From NCBI GenBank assembly GCA_009699865.1, contig WLNJ01000003.1, forward strand, positions 35,990 through 99,989: 64,000 bases of DNA. The letters run 5' to 3'. The notes below the pieces were generated by a model. That model was given only the letters and a program-made list of their open reading frames with translations, did not search any database and was not told the origin of the DNA. Below are positions 58,654 to 64,000 of this stretch, piece after piece; position 1 is the first letter of the stretch; every line of letters starts with the position of its first letter. The stretch is from Actinomycetota bacterium (GTDB lineage: Bacteria > Actinomycetota > Thermoleophilia > Solirubrobacterales > Solirubrobacteraceae). Position numbers and translations under genes: made by a program.

Positions 58654-61600
58654 ATGAGACTCAAATCAATCTCAATGAAGGGCTTCAAGTCGTTCCCCGA
58701 CCGGACGGCTCTTGAATTCGCTCCGGGCGTCAGTGTCGTAGTTGGACCCAACGGCTCCGGCAAGTCCAATGTCACGGATGCGGTCCTCTGGGCGATGGGT
58801 GAGCAGTCGCCACTTGCTGTCCGAGGACAGTCCATGCAGGATGTGATTTTCGCAGGAGGACATGGCCGCCAGGCAGCGCGATCAGCTGAGGTGGAGCTTG
58901 TCTTTGACAACGCTGATGGTGGGCTCCCGGTTCCCTCGGCTGAGGTTTCCGTCCTTAGGCGACTCGACCGGAATGGCGAAGGCGAGTATCGACTCAACGG
59001 TGCCCGCTGCCGCATGAGCGACATCCTCGAAATCCTTTCCGATAGTGGCCTCGGCAAAGAAGGGCACTCGGTTGTAGGTCAGGGCCGAGTTGAGGCCATC
59101 GTTACTTCCAAGCCTCGAGATCGGCGCCTGCTGATTGAGGAGGCCGCCGGTTTGGGTAAGCATCGACGTCGCCGCAGGCGTGCACAGCTCAAGCTAGACC
59201 GGACCAGAGAGAACCTTGATCGGGCCTTGGATATCGAGCGGGAAGCTCGAGCTCACCTGCGCCCCCTCAAGCGTCAGGCAGAGGCCGCTGAGATTCACGC
59301 CCGCCTTGAACGGCAAACACTTGAGGCCCGTTGGTCACTCGGTCGTGACGATCTCCGACAGCGCGCCGCAGACCTGACGCAGGCCGAATCCGCTGCAGCG
59401 ACCGCCCGCACGGAGCGCGATCGGCTGGGTGTTGAGTCTGCTCGTATCGCCAAGGAGCGCTCCGAGGCTGAGGATGCCCTCGCCGGCCGAGCTAAGGAAC
59501 GCGATGATCTGAGCCGACGGACTTGGGCAGTACGCAATGCGGTTGAGAAAATTGACGACCGTGTCGCTTCGCTCCGATCTTCCCTCGCAGCAGTAGAGGA
59601 TCGGATTCAGGCTGACACGGCTGAGCTTGGGCAGGCGGAGGCGTTGGCCAGCTCCGGAACCGAGGATCCCCAGGCTGCTCGCCGTGGTGAGCTTGGTCGC
59701 CGTTTGGCGGAACTTGACTCAGAACTCTCGCGTGAGCGGGCTGGCGAGATGCAAGGGCTTGAGGAATCTGCGGCTCAGGCAACTGCACGCGTCGCGTCTG
59801 CCACCGATGATCTCAACCGCTTCAAGGATGCGGCTTCAGCTGCTGAGACCAAGCTTGCTGAGGCGCGAACGCAGGTCACCCAGGCACGGAGGGCACATGA
59901 CGAGGCTCGGGCAATCTCGGTTCGGGCTGATGCTGAGCTCTCGACCGTTGATGAATTCCTCCGTTCGAACGGAGGCGGTCTGTCAGGTGGGCGCAGCCTC
60001 GCCGACGGACTCAAAGTAGAACAGGGACTTGAGGCAGCGGTTGCCGCTGCGCTGGGCGGACGGCTGAGTGCCAATGTCGTTGAGAACATGGACGAGGGCT
60101 CATCGGTACTGGATTCCACTGGCGATAATGGCGGCTTGGCGATCATCGCTGGTGCGACGGGCTCTGGTTCTCAGGAGGCCAAGCCATGTATCGGAGCGCG
60201 CGCATTGACTGATGTTGTCCAGGGAGATGGCCGAGAGGCGGATCTCGCGCGGGTACTCCTCTCGAACTGCTGGCTGGTTGAGGACTTCGAGTCAGTTGAC
60301 ATCAACTTCATGGGCGTTGTGGTCACGAGGACTGGGCGAGCTTGGTCCGCATCGACAGGTGAACTTAGGCAGGCACCTGGTGGTGGGGCCGGCCGACTCC
60401 TTCAGGAACGCAATCGTCGCGAGGGTCTCGCTGATGTTGCCGAACAGGCCCGTTTGGCGGTGGCAACGGCGCAGGTTGCTCTGGCAGACCAGGACGCGGC
60501 TTTCAAAGCCGTTGAGCTTGGACGCGAGACGGTTCTCACTGAAAGGCGTTCTGCGCAGCAGGTCATGGATGAAGCCAATGAGGCGTCCCGACGGGCCGCT
60601 TGGCAGATCAAGACACGGTCGGAGTCCCCACAGGCCGGGCCAGTTGCTGTTGAGCGCGCGGAGGTTGCCGCGGAGCTAGCGGCTGAGGAGCGCATCGCAG
60701 CGAGAATGGCTGACGAGCGTGACGGAGCAAGGACCCGGATGGCGGCACTTGCCGAGCGCATGCGCCTGGACCGGGACCGAACCCCCAGTATCTCGGCGCT
60801 CGTGGCTTCGCTTGAGTCAGCACGGCAGATCATCGAGCCTCTCAGGGTCACCCTTGATCTTGAACTTGCTGGAGACAGCGAGCAGGGTGACGGTGTCGCG
60901 TCCCGCCTGCGTCAGCTCGCTGCGGCCGAAGCTGGCATCCAAGCCAACATGGCCAAGACTGCGGAATCAGTCACCGTCTCCGAAGTTGAGTCACAGAGGC
61001 TGCGGGACCGGAGTGAAGAGAGCATCGCTGAGGTTCGGGAACTTTCATCGGCCCTTGGGCTTGAGGATGGCCCCGCCACCGAGCCTTTGGCCAGCGAGGA
61101 ACGTGAAGGACTTTCGAGCCTTATTGAGCGACTTGAGAAGAGGAGGGTGCAGCTCGGCCCCGTCAATCCGCTTGCCGCAGATGAATACAAGGCCGCGCTC
61201 GAGCACCTCGAGGAGCTTGAGGCTCAGAGGACCGACCTTGAAGACGCCCTGAAGGAGCTCAAGGGTCTTGTCCGCGACTGCGACAGAACTATCCGGGAGA
61301 CATTCGAGGAGACCTTTGAGGCTGCCAGTAAGCACTTTGAAGAACTCTCATCCCAACTCTTCCCAGGTGGAGGAGGCCGGCTCAGGCTCGTCACCGAAGT
61401 TCCTGCGACTCAGGCGGTGCTTGGTGGCGAGGGCGAGGTTTCGGCAGAGGGCGACTCAGGGGAGGCTGACGAAGCTGACGAGCTGACAGGCGACGAGCCA
61501 CAGTTTGGGGTGGAGATAGAAATCACTCCTGCTGGCAAGACGATGAAGCGGTTGTCACTCCTGTCAGGTGGAGAGAAGTCAATGACGGCTATCGCCTTCC

Positions 61601-61863
61601 TCTTCGCCGTCTTCCTCGCGAAGCCATGCCCCTTCTACATCCTTGACGAGGTCGAAGCCGCTCTGGACGATCTCAACCTCGGTCGGTTCCTCGACCTGCT
61701 GCGGACATACCGGGACAGGGCCCAGTTCATCGTCGTGACTCACCAGCGGCGCACCATGGAAGCCGCTGACGCGCTCTACGGCGTCACGATGGCTGGAGAT
61801 GGCGTCTCCAAGGTTGTGTCGAGACGGCTTGGCCCTGAAGAGCTCGAAGAGGCTGCGGCCTGA
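58654..61863 (+). CDS. smc: Chromosome condensation protein SMC
   Basis: 1069 aa ATPase working with ScpA/ScpB. Head: MRLKSISMKGFKSFPDRT and Walker A GPNGSGKSNVTDAVLWAMGE (about 30-49). Arms: coiled coil about 170-435 and 580-870, hinge about 436-579 (VEQGLEAAVAAALGGRL). C-terminal signature LLSGGEKSMTAIAFLFA and Walker B/D-loop YILDEVEAALDDLNLGRFL. An acidic insert (about 930-950) lies before the C-terminal head. The arms are shorter than in B. subtilis Smc (1186 aa). 4 bp after rnc. Confidence 0.96.
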   Translation: MRLKSISMKGFKSFPDRTALEFAPGVSVVVGPNGSGKSNVTDAVLWAMGEQSPLAVRGQSMQDVIFAGGHGRQAARSAEVELVFDNADGGLPVPSAEVSVLRRLDRNGEGEYRLNGARCRMSDILEILSDSGLGKEGHSVVGQGRVEAIVTSKPRDRRLLIEEAAGLGKHRRRRRRAQLKLDRTRENLDRALDIEREARAHLRPLKRQAEAAEIHARLERQTLEARWSLGRDDLRQRAADLTQAESAAATARTERDRLGVESARIAKERSEAEDALAGRAKERDDLSRRTWAVRNAVEKIDDRVASLRSSLAAVEDRIQADTAELGQAEALASSGTEDPQAARRGELGRRLAELDSELSRERAGEMQGLEESAAQATARVASATDDLNRFKDAASAAETKLAEARTQVTQARRAHDEARAISVRADAELSTVDEFLRSNGGGLSGGRSLADGLKVEQGLEAAVAAALGGRLSANVVENMDEGSSVLDSTGDNGGLAIIAGATGSGSQEAKPCIGARALTDVVQGDGREADLARVLLSNCWLVEDFESVDINFMGVVVTRTGRAWSASTGELRQAPGGGAGRLLQERNRREGLADVAEQARLAVATAQVALADQDAAFKAVELGRETVLTERRSAQQVMDEANEASRRAAWQIKTRSESPQAGPVAVERAEVAAELAAEERIAARMADERDGARTRMAALAERMRLDRDRTPSISALVASLESARQIIEPLRVTLDLELAGDSEQGDGVASRLRQLAAAEAGIQANMAKTAESVTVSEVESQRLRDRSEESIAEVRELSSALGLEDGPATEPLASEEREGLSSLIERLEKRRVQLGPVNPLAADEYKAALEHLEELEAQRTDLEDALKELKGLVRDCDRTIRETFEETFEAASKHFEELSSQLFPGGGGRLRLVTEVPATQAVLGGEGEVSAEGDSGEADEADELTGDEPQFGVEIEITPAGKTMKRLSLLSGGEKSMTAIAFLFAVFLAKPCPFYILDEVEAALDDLNLGRFLDLLRTYRDRAQFIVVTHQRRTMEAADALYGVTMAGDGVSKVVSRRLGPEELEEAAA

Positions 61864-61909
61864 CTTGGCCGGACGCGGGCTGCGTCCGGGTCAGTAGGCT
61901 TTCCCACCG

Positions 61910-62344
61910 ATGCTTCTAGGTACTGCACTCTGGGCGATCGTCAGTGTTGTCGCTGCCGCTGTCGCCCTCAAACGCCGCGCTCTTCCTCCACTGCCAATAG
62001 CCGCGGGCGCGTTTCTTGCTCTCGCAGCAACCCTCCTTGGTGGGGGACTCCTGATCTCGGCCTTTGTCTTTGGTCTAGTTGCGCTGATTGGGCACTGGGT
62101 TATCCGCCCAGCGCTTCGATCCCAGGATCAAGGCGAGGCTCGCGCACGAGCTGGCACCGGGACCCTTGTTGGGCGTCCTGGAGTGGTTGTGGAAAGAATC
62201 GTGAATCAGGAAGCGGTTGGCTGTGTACGGATTGACGGTGAGATTTGGACCGCGCGGAGTTGGGAAGACGGCATCGAGCTTGATCCCGGCACAAGAGTGC
62301 ATGTCGTTGAACTGCGCGGTGCTACTGCCGTTGTAAGCCAATGA
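61910..62344 (+). CDS. NfeD-like membrane protein with OB-fold domain
   Basis: 144 aa. Two to three membrane helices (about 3-70) followed by an OB-like C-terminal domain (about 85-144, TLVGRPGVVVERIVNQEAVGCV), as in the short NfeD (YbbK/YuaF-related) family that usually partners stomatin-like proteins. No stomatin/SPFH gene is adjacent here. It sits where ffh often precedes rpsP. TAGGCT (61895-61900) lies 9 nt upstream. Confidence 0.72.
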   Translation: MLLGTALWAIVSVVAAAVALKRRALPPLPIAAGAFLALAATLLGGGLLISAFVFGLVALIGHWVIRPALRSQDQGEARARAGTGTLVGRPGVVVERIVNQEAVGCVRIDGEIWTARSWEDGIELDPGTRVHVVELRGATAVVSQ

Positions 62345-62407
62345 CAGCGGTCGGTTTCTGCCCGGAAAGCACGGAGACCGCTACTCCCGCTAACCTAGCC
62401 CGACGGC

Positions 62408-62424
62408 GCCCGCACTGAGCGGGC
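62408..62424 (+). other. Hairpin in the rpsP leader
   Basis: GCCCGC (62408-62413) and GCGGGC (62419-62424) form a 6-bp GC stem with a 5-nt loop, 10 nt before the rpsP ATG. No Shine-Dalgarno is present between. TAACCT at 62391-62396 may be the -10. It could affect ribosome access to S16; no known riboswitch fits. Confidence 0.4.
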
Positions 62425-62434
62425 CCAAACACTC

Positions 62435-62689
62435 ATGTCAGTAAGACTAAGACTCACACGCGTTGGAAGCCATAAGAACCCCATTTGGAGGGTTGTTGCT
62501 GCTGACCAGCGTTCGCCGCGAGACGGCCGCATTCTTGAGACTGTCGGCCAGTACAACGCACAGACGGAGCCTTCATCGGTGAACCTCGATGAAGAGCGCA
62601 TCAAGGACTGGATGTCCAAGGGTGCTCAACCGACTGCTGCCGTTCGTCGTCTCATGCGCATCCAGGGCATGGACCCCAACGCCCGCTAA
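62435..62689 (+). CDS. rpsP: Ribosomal protein bS16
   Basis: 84 aa small-subunit protein. VRLRLTRVGSHKNPIWRVVAADQRSPRDGR and LETVGQYNAQ fit the S16 pattern; length normal. First gene of the conserved rpsP-khpA-rimM-trmD set, with khpA 6 bp after its stop. Confidence 0.96.
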   Translation: MSVRLRLTRVGSHKNPIWRVVAADQRSPRDGRILETVGQYNAQTEPSSVNLDEERIKDWMSKGAQPTAAVRRLMRIQGMDPNAR

Positions 62690-62695
62690 CGGGTT

Positions 62696-62929
62696 ATGGG
62701 CGTTCGCGAACTGCTTGAAACTCTCGCCGCTGCGGTGGTTGAGAATCCCGAGGCCGTCAAGGTTTCAGAGGCTGATGAGGATGGAACGATCGTTCTCGAG
62801 CTGAGCGTTGCTGATGACGACTACGGTCGTGTCATTGGACGCGAGGGTCGAACGGCTCAGGCTCTGCGGACAATCGTGAAGGCAGCGGCTCCCGAGGGAC
62901 GCCGTGTCTTCGTGGACATCATCGACTGA
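62696..62929 (+). CDS. khpA: KH-domain RNA-binding protein KhpA
   Basis: 77 aa single KH domain. The GxxG loop is in YGRVIGREGRTAQALRTIV. The protein is always found between rpsP and rimM in many Gram-positives; KhpA pairs with KhpB (Jag) in RNA binding and cell elongation or division in streptococci. An ATG start at 62696. Confidence 0.93.
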   Translation: MGVRELLETLAAAVVENPEAVKVSEADEDGTIVLELSVADDDYGRVIGREGRTAQALRTIVKAAAPEGRRVFVDIID

Positions 62930-62937
62930 GTGATTCG

Positions 62938-63441
62938 ATGGCCGGCGGGCCTCAACATGTCAGGGCCGGAAGGATCTCCAGCCCACACGGCCTTGATGGC
63001 TCAGTGAAGATTGCGGATGCGGTCCCAGGGCTGATAGTTCTTGGCGCCGAAGTCCAGGTCAATGGAGAGGATCGGCGCGTCGTGCGATTCTCGGGTACCG
63101 AGAAACGCCCGATTGTCCGTTTTTCCGGGTCCAGCACCAGGAACGACGCCGAGGCGCTGAGGGATGCGGTGATCACTGTTCCGCGTGATGAGGTTCCCGA
63201 GCTTGGCCCCGACGAGTGGTGGACTGCTGACCTAATTGGCTGTGCTGTCGTTGATGGCGACCGTGCGGTTGGAGCCGTCGTGGGCGTTCTGCCACTTCCT
63301 TCGTGTGAGGCTCTCCAAGTTGAACGGCCGGACGCCGCTCTTCTCTTGGTTCCGATGATTGGAGACGCGCTCCGAAGCGTGGACCTTGAGGCGCGCAGCG
63401 TGGACGTTAATCTCAAATTTCTTGGTGAGGATGCGGAATGA
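62938..63441 (+). CDS. rimM: 16S rRNA processing protein RimM
   Basis: 167 aa. N-terminal beta-barrel (VRAGRISSPHGLDGSVKIAD) and a PRC-barrel (DEWWTADLIGCAVVDGDRAVGAVVGVL) in the usual order. It binds S19 in 30S maturation. Overlaps trmD by 4 nt. Confidence 0.95.
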   Translation: MAGGPQHVRAGRISSPHGLDGSVKIADAVPGLIVLGAEVQVNGEDRRVVRFSGTEKRPIVRFSGSSTRNDAEALRDAVITVPRDEVPELGPDEWWTADLIGCAVVDGDRAVGAVVGVLPLPSCEALQVERPDAALLLVPMIGDALRSVDLEARSVDVNLKFLGEDAE

Positions 63442-64000
63442 AGCTCGACGTTTTCACTCTGTTCCCAGAGTCGTTTGACTGGTTTCTCTCGCAGCATCAT
63501 GTGCGTAATGCCTTGGAGCTCGGTCATGAAGTCGAGTGCGTTGACTATCGGGAGTCCACAACGCTCTCCGGCCGACAAGTTGATGATGCCCCGTTTGGGG
63601 GTGGAGCCGGGATGGTCCTTCGCGTCGATGTGATCGAGGCGGCTCTTCGGGACCGCTATGGCACTGATCCAGCTCAACTAGATTCGGGTCGTCGCGTCAT
63701 TGCGCTGACACCCGGGGGCCGCGTTCTCGATGAGGCGCTGGTGAACGAACTTGCTGCGGAGGAATCGGTCACCCTGCTCTGTGGCCGTTATGAGGGCTTC
63801 GATGAGCGTGCGATAGACAACTTCTGCACGGACAGAGTGTCGCTCGGTCGCTTTGTACTGGCCGGCGGAGAGATTCCAGCTATGGCGATCTGCGACGCAG
63901 TGCTTCGCAAGCAGGCAGGCGTCCTAGGAGACGAGCATTCGGCCGTTGAGGAGAGCTTCTCTGAGGCGCTGGACGGAGCCCCTGAATATCCGCACTACAC
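63438..64000 (+). CDS. trmD: tRNA (guanine-37 N1) methyltransferase TrmD (3' truncated by window)
   Basis: The first 187 residues are present. MKLDVFTLFPESF, DDAPFGGGAGMVLRVD and the SAM-knot segments VTLLCGRYEGFDERAI and SLGRFVLAGGEIPAMAI are typical. It methylates N1 of G37 in tRNAs and prevents frameshifting. The C-terminal domain lies beyond position 64000. Confidence 0.95.
   Translation, partial: MKLDVFTLFPESFDWFLSQHHVRNALELGHEVECVDYRESTTLSGRQVDDAPFGGGAGMVLRVDVIEAALRDRYGTDPAQLDSGRRVIALTPGGRVLDEALVNELAAEESVTLLCGRYEGFDERAIDNFCTDRVSLGRFVLAGGEIPAMAICDAVLRKQAGVLGDEHSAVEESFSEALDGAPEYPHY

Noticed and set aside
1..64000. tRNA, rRNA, CRISPR arrays, insertion sequences or prophage
   Set aside because: No cloverleaf-like gene, repeat-spacer array, transposase or integrase was recognised in reading; only short functional repeats were found.

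Overview
This 64 kb window is a dense, GC-rich bacterial chromosome segment of core housekeeping genes. Gaps are very short, many stop and start codons overlap by 4 nt, and GTG/TTG starts are frequent. I see no rRNA, tRNA, CRISPR array, insertion sequence or prophage. The gene content points to an Actinomycetota-type organism: a division cluster without ftsA, a SepIVA-like coiled-coil protein near yceD-rpmF-rnc-smc, zinc-type L28 and L32, a DNPR-type (meso-diaminopimelate) MurE and a mycobacterium-like FtsZ tail. A DAHP synthase of the T. maritima type and an AroH-type chorismate mutase fit a deep-branching class (Thermoleophilia-like is my guess, low confidence).

Layout. 1-3957: end of an OmpR-type regulator, a minimal histidine kinase and a reduced Tad-pilus set (cpaB, cpaF, tadB, tadC), all on +. 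3958-19868: the dcw cluster mraZ-rsmH-ftsL-ftsI-murE-murF-mraY-murD-ftsW-murG-murC-murB-ftsQ-ftsZ, which makes and flips lipid II and builds the Z-ring. A MraZ-box-like operator lies before mraZ and a repeat-rich region with its own promoter lies before ftsZ. 19929-24718: glycine cleavage system (gcvT, H, PA, PB) plus a small multidrug transporter. 24748-28331: trpS, scpA, scpB and, convergent on -, rlmN. 28351-36039: rluB, an aromatic amino-acid set (aroH, hisC, aroF, tyrA, aroA), cmk and der. 36150-42016: metK, priA, def, fmt, a zinc-ribbon protein and rpe. 41980-45016 (-): a glycosyltransferase, methyltransferase and flippase cassette. 45167-48612: riboflavin operon ribD-ribE-ribBA-ribH. 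48662-53747: rpmB, fakA-like, recG, rsmD, coaD. 53784-61863: sepIVA-like, acyl-CoA synthetase, yceD, rpmF, plsX, acpP, rnc, smc. 61910-64000: NfeD-like protein, rpsP, khpA, rimM and the 5' part of trmD.

The most notable observations are: (i) an RNase III homologue lacking two of the four canonical metal ligands; (ii) a recurrent TANNNT hexamer 6-9 nt before start codons without a Shine-Dalgarno sequence, indicating leaderless transcripts, in three places built on the UAG stop codon of the preceding gene; (iii) phased GTGG boxes before mraZ and repeated TTGAG/CTCAA elements before ftsZ; (iv) scpB and rlmN tails encoded on opposite strands of the same DNA; (v) a small zinc-ribbon gene between fmt and rpe where rsmB often sits; (vi) a compact surface-glycan cassette. 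I did not find one clearly new multi-gene system; the dcw, fatty-acid/SMC and aromatic blocks are largely conserved biology with unusual details.
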